From positions 62,001 to 126,000 of the forward strand of contig JAYMGJ010000008.1 in assembly GCA_037178675.1 (NCBI GenBank): a stretch of DNA of 64,000 bases, written 5' to 3'. A program made the translations under genes and the position numbers. Positions 1 through 12,983 of the stretch are shown one piece after another. Below the pieces are notes generated by a model, which was not told where the DNA came from, did not search any database, and was given only the letters and a program-made list of their open reading frames with translations. Origin of the DNA: Scleroderma bovista. Taxonomy: Eukaryota; Basidiomycota; Agaricomycetes; Boletales; Sclerodermataceae. Position 1 is the first letter of the stretch. Each line of letters begins with the position of its first letter.

Positions 1-790
1 GGTAGCACTATTTTACGCCATTTCCACACACATATAAAGGCGCATACAAGTGTGCACAAGATTCGGAATAAGACCAAACGTGTCCAACAGGGGCCCACCC
101 TGAGAGTCACCCACACAACATTGTGCACTTTGTTCGCAACTTCCTGAGCCATTTGGATACACACATGAAAGCATGTCCAACTGTGTACAAGGTACGGAAT
201 GTGAGCAAACAATGCCAATAACAGCCTAGCCTGGTAACTACCCACAAGACATCATACATTTTGTTCGCACGTGTTCGCATTATCCGTTGCCATTTGGATA
301 TATATATAAAAGCATGTTCAACTGTGTACAAGGTGCAGAATGAGATCACACGTGTCCAATAAGAACCTACCCTGGTAGCCACCCACACAACATCGTACAC
401 TTTGTTCGCATGTGGTAGCCCTATTCTACATCATTTCTACACACATATCAAGGCTCATGAAAGTGTGCACATTGTTCAGAAAGGACAGAACATGTCCAAC
501 AGGGGCCTACCCTGAGAGTCACCCATACAACATTGTGCACTTTGTTCGCACTTGTTCGCAACATCCTGAGTCCTTTAGGTACAAATATTAAAGCATGTCA
601 AACTGTGTACAAGGTACGGAATGACATCACACATGACCAATAAGAGCCTAGCCTGGTGGCCACCCACACAACATCGTACACTTTGTCCGCACGTTGTAGC
701 AATATCTTGCATCGTTCAGGAATACATATACAATCCTTGCAATTTTACATGAGTTGGAGAATAAGACTACACATTTGAAACAGGGGCCTA
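1..790 (+). repeat. Satellite block 1, ~140 bp units with TTGTTCGCA core
   Basis: Tandem, degenerate repeat that continues off the left edge. The core box recurs near 129, 261, 401, 541 and 681, giving a spacing of 131-140 bp. Each unit carries a stretch like 'acccacacaacatt' followed by the core TTTGTTCGCA, in some units doubled as two boxes 10 bp apart (near 541). Outside the core this subfamily differs from the blocks at 8.7 and 16.5 kb. Short reading frames across it are incidental. No gene seen. Confidence 0.85.
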
Positions 791-1160
791 CCAGGCAGTA
801 GAAAAATGATTGTGTTTGCCTGTCTGCAACTGTAGCACGCCACAAGAATATGGCATGATGCTATGTATCCTTCAAGCCACATGCCTTTGCAAGAATCACA
901 AACCCCTTTTTTGCATTTATATCCACATTCTGACCGTGTGCCCCATCCAATCTCCGCAAATAGGCTCCCAATGATGACACATCATGTGCAACAGTATTCT
1001 ATAATTTATCTTGAATATCATAGACAGATAATTTCATGGTAGACGCACAAATGTGTTCCGATTGGTTTTGAGTTGTGAGAGTACATTTAAGACCTCTGAG
1101 GGTTGTGTCCGGTGCAGGTCCTTCAACCGTGAGAAAAATCGGGTGACCTAATGTGGACCC
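791..1160. other. Intergenic, no gene seen
   Basis: AT-rich sequence between satellite block 1 and the 3' end of the minus-strand gene at 1161-3420. It presumably holds that gene's 3' untranslated region. No open frame or repeat stands out. Confidence 0.5.
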
Positions 1161-3420
1161 TCAGCATGAAATGAACACCTGAAACATAGAAATTCGTGCC
1201 TGTACATCCATCCCATCATCCCCATTCTTGCACCCTTTCGCCAAATATTTGGTAGTCTCTGTGAGGCGTGTTAGCATGGATACTTCATCTTGACTGGGTG
1301 AAGGTTGAGTAGGCTTGGATGGTGCTTCGATACTCCTGGATGGGCCTGCCGCCAGTCGGACTGGGGTTGGAGACACCTCACGCATCTTTGATGGCGGGGG
1401 GCGTGCGACTACTTTGCGTGGACTAACAGTTACTTCCACCACATCATAATCATGTTTGGCCACTTCCCCGTGAGCAGCTGAAGAGGCCTGGCTCCGTAGT
1501 ATACGGGTGTTGATCACCTCCTGTGTCACCTTCCTTTTCACCTTGCGTTTGCTTCCTGCAGGACGGCCCCTAGATCGCTTTGTCTTGATAGGGGCATCCT
1601 GTGGCATGTCGGTGGCCTCTCTCGTAGTATCATTCATTTGAATATCACCCCCAAAGCCAGTCCATTCAGAAAATCTGTACTCCTCTTCTTCCATGTGTCG
1701 GCTATCCTCCAATGCACGCTCTGAGGATGGTGCAACATTTGGTTGAGTATCATAAGGTTCGGGGGGAGAGTCGAATGGGTTACTCGGCAGTGGAGCATTG
1801 TCGCATATCATCTCTTCATCACCATGAGACATGCCAATTGGGGAGGGCGGTGGAAAGCTATGAGACACATGGACCGCCGTAGTTGAACCACCTGGTGTCA
1901 TACCATCTCCATCATCCCCTCCAACATATTGTTCATGTGGGGATGTTTCTATTTTTCCTGATGGAATGGAGACATACATTCAAATGGCATATTATATAGT
2001 TTTAATACATTACTTACGCTGAGAAGGAAGTGCAGCCATCATGAGATCAAAAACCCGGAATGTATTATCATCTGAAGGTGTGGGATGACGTGTCTTGGGG
2101 GTTTCTGACCGCCTTTTAGCTGGTCTCTCCTCATTCCCATCCTCCCATGGTTTTGGACGCTTTCCCCCTAGCATCAACTGATTTGGTGGGAATGGTGGTG
2201 ACATATGTCCACCATGTGCAGGAGTCTGTTCTGTAGTTGTATCTCGCATAGTCTGAGCACTATCATCGTCAACCTGCATAGTTGGTTCACCTGGTTATTT
2301 GGTGAGCATCCAGATATCCATGCCAGTCATTTGATAGTACTTACCAGCACATGGATGTGTTGTCGCCATTTCCTTGGATGGGGCTGAGGAGCCTATACAG
2401 GTGATCATCATGCACAAGATTTGATACAAGTAGAAACATACCATGATCGTCGAGGGGATTTTCCTGACCAGTCATTGTTGCATCATCCTATAAATATCAG
2501 GGATCTTCAGTTATGGCATCCTTTTACATGAGAAGGGAGAGATGCCATACCTGGCTTGGATCTGGGAGGTTTTCCTCTCCATTCCTGTCATCCTTCCCCC
2601 GCTCCCGATCCTGGTCCTCTACATTCTTAGGATGTGTCCCCTCACCATCCCATTCCACCCATGATGATACTTTCCATGGAAAATAAGTCCATTGTGCATG
2701 AGTATATATTTAACACTCACTCCACTGAGGATCCAATTTCTGCGTGTACCAGGTCTCTACCTCTTTCCACAACTTTAAAAAGTCATTCTTGGGCACATTG
2801 TCGATGTTATACCCATATTTCCTCCCCTCGAGATTGGAGGGAAGGCGTTTAGCATATTTCTCCCAATCTGATGCATGAATAAGTGACTGTGTTACAATTA
2901 AAGTAGATGGAACATCACCAAATTGAGTGAGAGACATGCGCTCGATGTTCGTAGGACACTGTCTTCTGAACTGTGTCACTGTCTTTGGATCATGTCGGCC
3001 TATGAGGAACTCTGTGATGAGATATTCCTCGTAGTTGCGGCTTTTATGTTGAGGAACCTTCGTAATATCTTCGTTTATGAGGGGGCGAATGGTCGCCTCA
3101 ATAACATTGTCGAGGTGGACGAGATTTTTGACGAGGGTCGGAAAGAACTTCGTGAATGACTTTCCACGTCGTGTTTTGTACAAGAGAAAGAGTTTTATCA
3201 GGAGGTAGTATCTCCAGAATGTTGCCTCTAGATATCTGCGATAGTGTTGTGGCAGATAGACACGATGGGACGCTTTAGGAACTTTATCATGAATATTCAT
3301 TTCTTTGATTTCGAATATGTCAGGATTCTTGTCTATGTCATGGATCGTGTACTTGATCTGTGTGATATACACCTTCTGGAGTTCGGTGACAGTATCGCTT
3401 TGCCAATAGTAATCAGACAT
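1161..3420 (-). CDS. Family A protein, copy 1 (unrecognised, AT-hook-like tail)
   Basis: Function not recognised. Six exons join in frame: 3420-2721, 2669-2551, 2487-2442, 2392-2345, 2290-2018 and 1957-1161, giving 660 aa. Residues 1-235 are a compact core containing FLIGRHDPKTVTQFRRQ and a later DWEKYAKRL; both motifs recur in the paralogue at 12984-14098. The rest is acidic, Ser/Pro-rich and probably disordered. It has a nuclear-localisation-like RPAKRR and, further on, KRSRGRPAGSKRK, an AT-hook-like RGRP motif next to a basic run. I infer a nuclear, possibly DNA-binding protein. The ATG at 3420 is chosen because the copy at 18693-20079 starts at the same residue. The 2431-3210 part is almost identical to that copy. 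It faces away from the JmjC gene at 5748. Confidence 0.7.
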
Positions 3421-3839
3421 GATGTTGGAGCGAGTGTGGCTGGTTTGGTTGCTGATAGTAGATGATAAAGAATGCTAACTTCCTAATTTGGTCATGTACA
3501 GCATGTTTTGAAATATAAATAATTCCTACATTCAGCGGTGCATAGAGCACCTTGTACAGTTTTCCAGTTCACTATTAGATAGGTATAAACACATTGAAGC
3601 ATTGCAAATAGGTGCCAACACCAACCACAAATATTGGATGGGTGGTCACCAGGGTAAGCCCTGGTAATACGGAGGGCAATGTACTCATATGGTATAGGGT
3701 GGGGAAAGGAATAAGGGTAATGTGAAAATCTCTCAAAACAGTTGAAGGTGAGAAGGTGGATAAGGGTAAAGTGGTGAAGTAAAAACGTGCTGCCGAAGGT
3801 GCGACAACGCAACTTGTGCAATCTTCATTGGTAACGTAA

Positions 3840-4380
3840 GGTTGGAGAGCACAATGGACTAGTTTGAATGGGTCTGAGTGTCGCCATCATGGATTTTGTT
3901 GTGTCGCAGCTCATCATTGCGATCGCGCCTCTGGTCCGTCCTTGATTTTTTACATAAGGAAGTACCCATCCCAGCACTGGTTTCACTACAAAGCGAGTGC
4001 ATAGAAACCTGCTGGAGAAATTGGTTACATACTGGCACCATTCACGACTGCATATCTTGGAGGCAGTCAGTGATCTCGGCCTCCTTGCACATGACATCTG
4101 ACACAGGGTGTACCACCTCCAAGACTATTTGGAGTACCATGAACATACAAGTGATTCAGTAGGACTATTGTTACATATCTTTCGTTGACCTGAGTTTTCA
4201 ATTCAACAGAACCTTTGCCTGCCTTCAACTTGTACAGGTACATCTCCAACCCCCTTAAGAGCTCTTGCGATGTCATAGCAGTCCCAGCTACAGTTCAGGA
4301 TTTGAGATATAAAGCCATAAACGGATCACCAGCATCAGGTAACGTAGAGACTATGATAATTTTGAAGTCATCATAGTTAA
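3840..4380 (-). pseudogene. Broken reading frame, weakly gag-like
   Basis: Minus-strand pieces read as coding-like but are not continuous. One piece contains DDFKIIIVSTLP followed by a TSQELL stretch, which loosely resembles copia gag (UBN2) sequence. A later piece is interrupted by an in-frame TGA at plus 4042-4044, beyond which the frame stays open to about 3869. The TGA could derive from CGA. I see no complete gene. The gag assignment is only a weak resemblance. Confidence 0.25.
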
Positions 4381-5560
4381 CTTTCTAAACCATTTTATGA
4401 AGAGTAGCCTGGCACAAACACATCTTTTTCAGGTGTGAAACAATATCGCACCATAGACTGCTTTCGTATGATAGAGAGTAGGACATCATGCCACCGTGCA
4501 GTAGTTCTAGGTATTGTAGCAAAGAAGATCACCAATTTCAGATGTGCTTCTCCAGTGTATAGTAATTTGGTAACATGTGTGGAACGTGTAACGATTGGGC
4601 TAGAGTCATTGGATGTGTGCCATTGACTTGACAGCTCCAAAACTTCCCATCCTCTCAACAACCTCATCTTCCGTGTCTCCAGGCCAAGCAATACAAACTG
4701 AACACCATAACCCATGTCTGAAATCTAGATACAGATCGCTGGTATGGATGGGCAAGCTGTAATACAATAAATGGTGTTGTGCAGCACACCTAGTCACTCC
4801 ATGTTTTGTGCAAGGTTCCGAGCTGTCACCATACTGATCTGAATCTAATTTGAAGGCGATATTCTTTGAAGGCGATATTCTTTCTGTGTAGTGTCAATTT
4901 GGTGGTGAGTGTAATCTACAGTACAGCATCATCAAAAACATGGGCTACGGCCTGCGGAATGTTGAAATGGCTCTTATATGTAGTTGAACTAAACTTTCTG
5001 ACCTGTGCATATATCTCAAGCTCTGATGTTCTTCGGCCTTTTTCTGTTTTAGAATCTGCTCAAAAGCAGAGAGTTCATTAATGGACTTGTAATCAGTTCC
5101 CATCCGCATTCCATTTGCTCATCCCCATCATAGTCACTATCTGAATCCACAATGTCTGAATTAACATCCACCATAATCGGAGCATCTATGTGCGTGGAAC
5201 TGTGTCTCAACTGTGATGCATAAACACCATACTTGTCAAGGTCAAGCATTGACAACATTATGTCCACAAGGTTCGGGTATATAGTCCCAATCATTACATT
5301 CTTCTGACATATATAGCTTCATGTTTGAGTACGACGTTCTCATAGACTGCTGTACCTGTGGGATCGACACATGCCCTCAGATGAGTAAGTCATATGGGAT
5401 CTTGATCCCCGTGTCTTCTTTTGGTAATATTCTTTGCATGATGCCCGGCAGCTGTGGGTATCCAATCTTGAAGCACTAATCTGTTGTTGTACATTTTCTG
5501 AGTCAATCAGAAGATGGATTTGTGTACATGCCCCTGCCGCTCCATTCATGCGGCTTTTTT
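4381..5560. other. Intergenic with scattered short frames
   Basis: Minus-strand open stretches occur at 4395-4715, 4606-4797 and 5049-5294; the last is acidic and DSDSDYDGDE-containing. They do not join through clear splice sites and I recognise no family. They may be remnants of the same decayed locus as 3840-4380 or chance frames. Confidence 0.3.
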
Positions 5561-5564
5561 CGCA

Positions 5565-5590
5565 CTAGTTCGCAGCATTCTGCGGACTGT
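5565..5590 (+). promoter_or_regulatory. Isolated variant of the satellite core upstream of the JmjC gene
   Basis: The sequence TTCGCACTAGTTCGCAGCAT is a variant of the satellite core, including the following 'cagcattct' that matches the satellite 'cagtattct'. It lies about 170 bp before the start codon at 5748 and outside any array. It could be a satellite remnant or a regulatory site. No function is shown by the sequence alone. Confidence 0.4.
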
Positions 5591-5747
5591 ATTGCTATGC
5601 CTGACTCAACGCACTGCATTACATAATCCAAGTGTGGAAATACGTTTTAAAGCAATTCTATTTAGGGCAATTTCATTACACATTTTGATATTTGCGGCCG
5701 CTCACCACAGTCCAACATCTCAGCATCACGTTTCTATTAAATCTCTG

Positions 5748-8640
5748 ATGGCCCCCATTATAAAATACGAGCATACTACCTTCCTACCAACCTGCCCCAC
5801 GAAAATATTCCCCATCAGGCTCAATGTCATCCGGAGCACCAATGCCACACCACATGCTGAGGAGGTCCACCGCCGCAATGGTACAGTATACATAGGACCA
5901 AATGATGTATACATTTTGTGTGACGGAAAATGGGTTCTGTGGGAACCTAACACACCCTTGACACTGCGCTTGGGTACCATCAGCTTCACCGTTGCTCCCT
6001 GCTATGCTACTGGAATCCAGCTCCTCGGTAGCCCTGATGTGCATGGCGAATGCATCAATGACATCAAGAAAAAGTTGCAGATTGGCGATGGGGATTTGCT
6101 CACCTCTGCTCACATCGTGCAGCGGATGGCCACTATCCTGGGGAACAAATCAATGCCCATTGTAAGTAATTATTTATGTGGATCCCTCGTACATTACTGA
6201 ATTTATCTTGATTATCTACAGGTTTTGGAGACTGAAACTACAGTACAAAGTGTGGCACCAGTATGTTTTACGTTCACCTGTCCATCATGTAACCTGACAA
6301 CCAATGTGAAGATCGCTCAGGCAAGCCAAACATTGCATGTACGTCCAACTTAGATCTCGTCTCATACCTGCAATGACCTCAAATTCAAGCCTGGGCCAAC
6401 CCGTACCAATCGGAACACAATTCGTATTCCCCCCATGAAAACGTGCCCCCCACCAGGGTCCACTCACAAATCCATCACAAACGATGCCAAAGGTCCTGGA
6501 AGACAGCAAAAACGCAAGGCATCTGATGGGGAGCCACGGCGGAGACTTCCAAGCGCACAGCAGTCTGTATTGGAAAGCGACAAGGGAGAGGAAAAAGAGG
6601 CTATGGAGGCAGACACTACAAGATACTCCAGTAGAGACAAGGGGAAGTGGAGGGAACAGAGTACCACACATCAGTTTGATGCGCGACACATCGAACCCAC
6701 TGCAAGTGGGCAAAAACGACGACGGAGTAAGCCACATCTGCTTATTTTACCAATGCCTTCTCCTCACAATATTTTATAGCCACACCAGAAGTTTGCGTTT
6801 CTGAAACAGAGCTCCAATCACTCTTGACAGGTATTTCCTGTCCATCAAATACACCACGACTAGACTGGGTGAACCTTGGGATTACCACATATGCCCCATG
6901 GTTTAGCAAGGCAGTAGGTAATTTTGTGACCTATCTGAAACACACTAATTCAGTCGCATTAGGATCTTAGTGCAGTAAGATTCATGTCCAAGGCAGTGAG
7001 AGCAAAGGAGTATTCATATGGAGATGGTCGACCAATGTTGGTGGAAGCAAAATATGAACCAAAGACGTCTTCTGTCGACGCCCTGATAGCAAAGATCAGG
7101 GATTCTTTATCATTAGGATCTGCAGTCTTGGTCCGTGGATGGCAACCGAACACCCCACCCTTGGAGTTTACGGTGGATGATATTCATCTCTACAGACCTA
7201 CACTTTCACAGGAAGTGATAGTACAAGGTGTGTTAGATTCACTGTATGTGATCATGGGTGCCAGAAATAGCGGTTATAGATGCATACAAACGGGCCAAGG
7301 ATCAGGATGCAGAAGATGAACCAGAGATAATGGAAGGTCAAGCTGAACAGGGGAAGAAGGATCAGCAGGCAAAGGGGGTAAATGACAATCGCCACAAGAC
7401 GAAAGGCAAGAAAGGTCAGCAGGAGAAAGGAAGAGATGAAAATGTCCGCACGGTCTTCACAACTCTCACCGGTGAGCAGTTCATAGACTGCGCGCAAAGG
7501 GAAGACGTATGCATGAATCTTCTGGACCTTCCTAACACACAGCCAGATATACCAATATTCTTAAGGTATGTGATGACCATCACCCTCAAACCACTACATA
7601 GCTGAACCTTGAAAGATCATTGTGCGACAATGTAAATGCAAAGACCACTACCATGAATGACTGCTATGTTCCAAAAACGGGTCGTAACAGCTCCAAGGAG
7701 TTTTATGGTGTCCAGGCGATGGTGGGCGATGCAGAGAGGCTGCGTGGCTGGGACCTCCTGACCCATGGGGGGTTTCTTACATATCCACACCATGATGCCG
7801 CAGGCCTCTGCACCTATGTCACCGTGCAGTGTGGAACGAAGCTATGGGGCTACTTCGATACCCCTGGAAGTAGTACAGCCAACCGAGGTGACCTCTTCAA
7901 TGCATGGGACAACATCTTCGGCATTTATGAGCCCCTAGAGTTCATGAAGTATCCATTGGGTATGGTCATGCTACAGCGAGGTGATACACTGTAAGCTGAG
8001 ACATTTTTCATTTGGAAAACAATAGCTGACAAGCTCCTGCAAATAGTATCCAGCCACCAGGCGCCAACCACATTGTGTACACACCCCAGAATGGCCTCAC
8101 CTCTGGGGGCCATTTCCTATGTTATTCAACAATGCATTTAACGGAGCTAGCCATTCGATATGACTGTTCGAAGCTTCCAGATACAAAGGAAATACGGGGA
8201 TCATGGGCAACAAACTCGGTACATCCTTCCATACACCGCATAATCACATGGATGGTATTGGCACTTCCAAAGATTTCCATGAATACACACAGTATGTCGC
8301 ACAACTTGGATAATAGAAGTATATTTAATGCTCCCTTGTTCTCACAGTGATATTTTACCGCAGACAAATACTGGCAATGATTGCAATCATGGAAGGATAT
8401 AAAACTGACTACACAACAGTGGAATACAATGCCCACACACCGGTCATGGGTAAAGGTGATATCATGGCACAGGAGATGGAAGGGGAGCGGAAAGCTGCTA
8501 TGGTGATTGTGCAGAGGTTGAAGATTGGTCTGAAGGTAGCAGATGCTGCTGTGGAGCTCGGGGAAGGATCGTGGTGGGATCGTGGTCCTTCGTGCAATAT
8601 TGTGGAAATACTCGCAACACTGAATTCCAAAACAGATTAG
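5748..8640 (+). CDS. JmjC-type 2-oxoglutarate/Fe(II) dioxygenase
   Basis: Nine exons join in frame: 5748-6161, 6222-6260, 6390-6726, 6780-6917, 6976-7227, 7265-7565, 7616-7990, 8047-8291 and 8348-8640, giving 797 aa. The catalytic part includes VLVRGW (cupin entry), GFLTYPHHDAAGLCTY with the HxD iron ligands, a conserved KLWGYF, and PPGANHIVYTP carrying the distal iron-ligand His. All three metal ligands are present, so an active hydroxylase or demethylase is plausible. The middle of the protein is Lys/Arg/Glu-rich and charged (for example KRKASDGEPRRR), consistent with a nuclear protein. Substrate is unknown; histone lysine is the usual JmjC target, but nucleic acid or other protein cannot be excluded. 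It is divergent to family A copy 1. Confidence 0.75.
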
Positions 8641-8740
8641 GGGGTGTTCTGGAGTCTTAGCCCATACAGGTATATTGTGTTCTATCATCATATATCGTTC
8701 GCTGTTCTGCGTGGCTGTAATAAACATATATAAGCTTGTA
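8641..8740. other. 3' flank of the JmjC gene
   Basis: Short spacer between the JmjC stop codon at 8640 and the first satellite unit. No separate feature is seen. Confidence 0.4.
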
Positions 8741-10690
8741 GAAAGGCATACAAGGTGCAGCCGAGCAGGCATTTTGCCCGAGGCTCACCCCAATCCTCAT
8801 CCACCAAGCATTGTACACTTTGTTCGCACTTGTTCGCAGTATTCTATACACCTTCAGAAAATATATAGAAGCTTGTAGAACGATATTAAAGCTCCAGGAA
8901 CTGACCACGCATTTGTGCCTGAGGCTCATCACGATCCTCACCCACTGAGCATAATAGACTTTGTTCGCATTTGTTCGCAGTATTCTACTTGGCTGGTATG
9001 AATACATATAAGCTTTTAAAACGGTATACAATGTGCGGGAGCTGACCATGCATTTTTTCCTGAGGCCCATCCCAATCCTCACTCACCAAGCGCTGTATAC
9101 TTTGTTCGTACTTGTTCGCAGTATTCTACACACATTTAGAAAATATATAAAAGCTTGTAGAACGGTATTCAAGGTCCAGGAGTTGACCATGCATTTTGTC
9201 CTGAGGCTCATCCCGATCCTCACCCACCCAGCATACAGCCTTTGTTCGCATTTGTTCGCAGTATTCTACGTGGCTACTATAAACGCATATAAGCTTTTAG
9301 AATGGTATACAATGTCTAGGAGCTGACCACGCCTTTTTGCCTGACACTCATCCCGATCCTCACCAACCCAACATTATAGACTTTGTTCACACTTGTTCGC
9401 ATTATTATACGTGGCTATTATAAACATGTATAAGCTTGTAGAACGGTATACAAGGTCAAGGAGCTGTCCACGCTTTGTTGCCCGAGGCTCATCCCACTCC
9501 TCACCCACCCAGCATCATAGACCTTGTTCGCACTGATTTGCAGTATTCTACGTGGCTGGTATAAACCCATATAAGCTTTTAGAACGGTATACAAGGTCCA
9601 GGAGCTGACCACACATTTTTGCCTGATGCTCATCCCGATCCTCACCCACCCAGCATTATAGACTTTGTTCGCATTTGTTCGCAGTATTATACGTGGCTGC
9701 TATAACCACATGTAAGCTTTTAGGACGGTATACAAGGTCCAGGAGCTGTCCACGCTTTGTTGCCTGAGGCGCATCCCACTCCTCACCCACCCAGCATTAT
9801 AGATGTTATAAACGCGCATGAGCTGTTAGAACGGTATACAAGGTCCAGGAGCTGACCATGCCTTTTTTCTTGAAGCTCATCCCGATCCTCACCCACCCGG
9901 CATTATAAACTTTGTTCGCATTTGTTCGCATTTGTTCGCAGTATTCTATGTGGCTGCTATAAACACATATAAGCTTTTAGAATGGGATACAATGTCCAGG
10001 AGCTGACCACGCTTTTTTTCCTGACACTCATCCCGATCCTCACCCACCCAGCATTATATACTTTGTTCAAACTTGTTCGCATTATTATACGTGGCTATTA
10101 TAAACACATATAAGCTTGTAGAACGGTATACAATTTGCGGAAGCCGACCACGCATTTGTGTCTTAGGCCCTGGGCATCCTGATCCTTACCCAGACCAAAG
10201 CATTGTATACTTTGTTCGCACTTATTCGCAGTATTCTACATACCTATAGCCAACATATATAATCTTTCAGAATCATATACAAGGTTCAGGAGCCGACCAC
10301 GCATTTTTGCCCGAGGCCCACTCTGATACTCACCTTCCTAACATTGTAAGCCTTTTTCGCACTTGTTTTCAGTATTCTATGTAGCTGTAGAAAACACATA
10401 TAAGATTGTATGATGGTGTATAAGGTTCAGGAGTCGACCACGCATTTCATCTAGAGGCTCACCATATTAGTCACGCATCCAGCATCACAAGCTTTGTTCG
10501 CACTTGTTCATAGTATTCGTACCTTTAATGAAAGTAAATAAGCTTGTAGACTAGTATACAAGGTGCAGGAGCCGACCACATATTTTCTCTTCAGAGACCC
10601 ACCCTGTTAGTCACTCACCAGCACCGTAAACCTTGTTCACACGTCTTTGCATGTAGTCTTAATATACTACGTAGACTGGATAAGCATATA
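8740..10690 (+). repeat. Satellite block 2, ~14 units of ~140 bp
   Basis: Head-to-tail units, all in one orientation. The core TTTGTTCGCACTTGTTCGCA, or a close variant, recurs near 8819, 8960, 9100, 9240, 9380, 9523, 9664, 9911, 10060, 10210, 10350, 10494 and 10634. One unit around 9800 lacks the core. Near 9911 the 10 bp box occurs three times in a row. Each unit also has 'gtagaacggtatacaaggt', 'aggagctgaccacgc' and 'atcccgatcctcacccaccc' segments. Units degrade toward the right end. No gene is inside. Confidence 0.9.
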
Positions 10691-11075
10691 TAATACTTCT
10701 ATCCTGTTTCCTCAATCTTCGCAACCATCGCCACCTATCTCACGTTGCAATCTCCATCAGATGGCACTCTTGGGTCAGTCGAATTTCACGCTGTTGGTAC
10801 CATCGTGAGAACAGAACACCGTGTACGGGACAATGGTTGTGTCAGCTAGCACTGGAAACCCTAGAACCACCCCTAAAATGGTAAGTGCCACAGACCCCTA
10901 CCTGGGGCATGTTTACACTTCAAACCCTGTCAACCATTTGTGTTGAAGCTGTCCGCAAATCATGTCTGAATCCTCGGTACTTCCAATAACTGGCTAGTTG
11001 ACAAATGCATTGTACTGGTTAATATATTCACCGATAGCTATTTCTTTAGGTGATCATGGAAGCCAACTTATCAAA
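10691..11075. other. Spacer and probable 5' region of the 11 kb gene
   Basis: Unique sequence between satellite block 2 and the plus-strand gene starting at 11076. A frame open from about 10998 runs into that gene without an ATG, so upstream coding exons are possible but not supported. Confidence 0.35.
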
Positions 11076-11766
11076 ATGCCAAGGAGAAAGTGCGTGATTA
11101 AGCAATTGGGTAGTCCAATCTCTCGCTCCGACAAATTATGCAGAGCCCTGCAGATTAGCGTTGTACAAATGAGAGCTACTGCGGTAAGCCATTTACAGGG
11201 ACTTGCCGTACTTCTGGACTAATGGGTTGTAGAAACTTGTAAAAGATTTGCTTCCAGAATATCTGGATGTGAACAAAGCATTTCGTGATCAACATCAGCT
11301 GTGTGTGGCAAGTCTCAAAAGGGTGGTAAGTTATAGTGCTTCTTTTGTCAAGTTTTGGCTTAAACATCATCATCAGCTAAAACAGAGGAAGCCATTCCTC
11401 GCCCGCTATGAGGACGGGTGGGCAATGGAAGTTTTCATCAGGAGAGAAATCTTACGCAGGCATCTATCGGTGGTCGACCCATGGACAATACGTACATCTT
11501 CGCATGCACATTCATCCTCGCCCGAACCTTTATATTCCACTGCACAGACCTCGCTTCTCGAATTCCTGAAATCAGTGGAACCGGATTCCTCCCATCTTTT
11601 ATTTCATTTTGCACGTTATGGCCTCTCCAATGATAGGTTCGAGGACTTCGTTGCATTACCTCCTGACGACAGGACAGCATTTGTACGTGCAATACTACGC
11701 GATGCCCAAGTCCCAGACAGATATGTTCGTTGTGTTCTGACTGCAGTAAATAATTTGTCACATTAA
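11076..11766 (+). CDS. Small unrecognised protein
   Basis: Three exons join in frame (11076-11183, 11233-11325, 11377-11766), giving 196 aa starting MPRRKCVIKQ. The start is uncertain because the frame is open upstream. The C-terminal ~70 residues look like a small helical domain (LLEFLKSVEPDSSHLL, then DDRTAFVRAILRDAQVPDRY). That kind of short C-terminal module is common in hypothetical mushroom proteins, but I cannot name the family. The N-terminus is basic. It sits in the island between satellite block 2 and family A copy 2, transcribed toward that gene. Confidence 0.55.
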
Positions 11767-12983
11767 CTTGTTTGTACTATCACTGTTCGTCTCTGTGCCT
11801 GGCCTATTTAATCAAGGGTCTTTTTCAAATAGTTCTGAGTTATGCGACACCTGAAAGACCTTCACATCAAAGTCCACCAGCAGTCGTATAGACGATTTCC
11901 AACAACTCTATGCAGCGTGACATAAAGGTTAAACAGACCAAGACCTCCGGTACATTACTCACAATGTCGGTTCTTCTAAATTTGAACAAATCCGTTGCAT
12001 GGAGCAATTCAATTGTGGTTACCTGTGTTCACCTTCTCCACTGTAGGTGCAAGAGATCCTATAATTGAAATACGGGAAATACCACTTTAATAGATTGATA
12101 CATAAATCGTCTTCACAATAGCTGTAATATTCAACGTATGCCATCCCCAACAAGCAAGGTTCTGCCGACGCAGGCAGCATTTCAAGTGACTAAGCCGCTG
12201 TCAACATCACATCAGTGATGACACCCAATGTTTCTTATATTATGTAGCGGCTGACAAGTCTAGTCCTACATAAAAGCTATATCGGGGTCCCTCACGGGAT
12301 CCCACAAAGAGTATTTTTTTTACTGTATTGTCATAATTGTTAGTCCACCAGACAAATGGAAACAAGTATTTCTCATGGATCCTTTCTACTCTTCTATGTG
12401 TTTCTTGGCATGGGTGTACTTGCATGTGGCTGTCTCCTCCGTTGATTGAAAAAGGCCCTGCCTTCCAGTCGCCATTCTGGACCTACTGCAGCAGATCCAA
12501 CAAGTCCAGATTGGAAAACTATCTAGATGGACGGTATGGCTGGAATTCACCGCTCTCTTTGACCATTCAATATTTACTGACAATGCTGCTTTATCATAGC
12601 CTGGCACTCCCACTGCCAAGGTAATTCATAACGCTCCCCAACAGCGCCTTCAACACTCTTTAGTCATCGCCAATGCGGTGATGGCATCGAATAAATATCC
12701 TGGGTAACCAATGGAGCGTTCTGAGAAGAATGTATTAGATATGTTGTTTGATGTTCGAGTGTTTGGAGTTGTGCCAGATTTATTTGACTTTGTTCGGGGG
12801 CACTGTTTGTGATTTTTAGACACTTCTTGTGCATTCTAGTAGTGATTACGATCTGTTGGCTTGGCGGAGCATCGAATTTCTAATGTATACAACAAGGCAC
12901 AAATATATCACTTAGAAATGAGTTGAATACATGCTTCTCAATTCTAGGAGCCAGACGAATAATTACAGATGATGTGTTGCACT
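11767..12983. other. Intergenic, no gene seen
   Basis: No reading frame here looks coding on either strand. A degenerate trace resembling the satellite core (TTTGTTCGGGGGCAC) lies near 12790. Otherwise this is ordinary AT-rich spacer between two converging genes. Confidence 0.5.

Noticed and set aside
8657..9645. Minus- and plus-strand open frames across satellite block 2
   Set aside because: They repeat the same peptide every ~140 bp in phase with the satellite, so they are products of the repeat, not genes. The same holds for 16417-18235.
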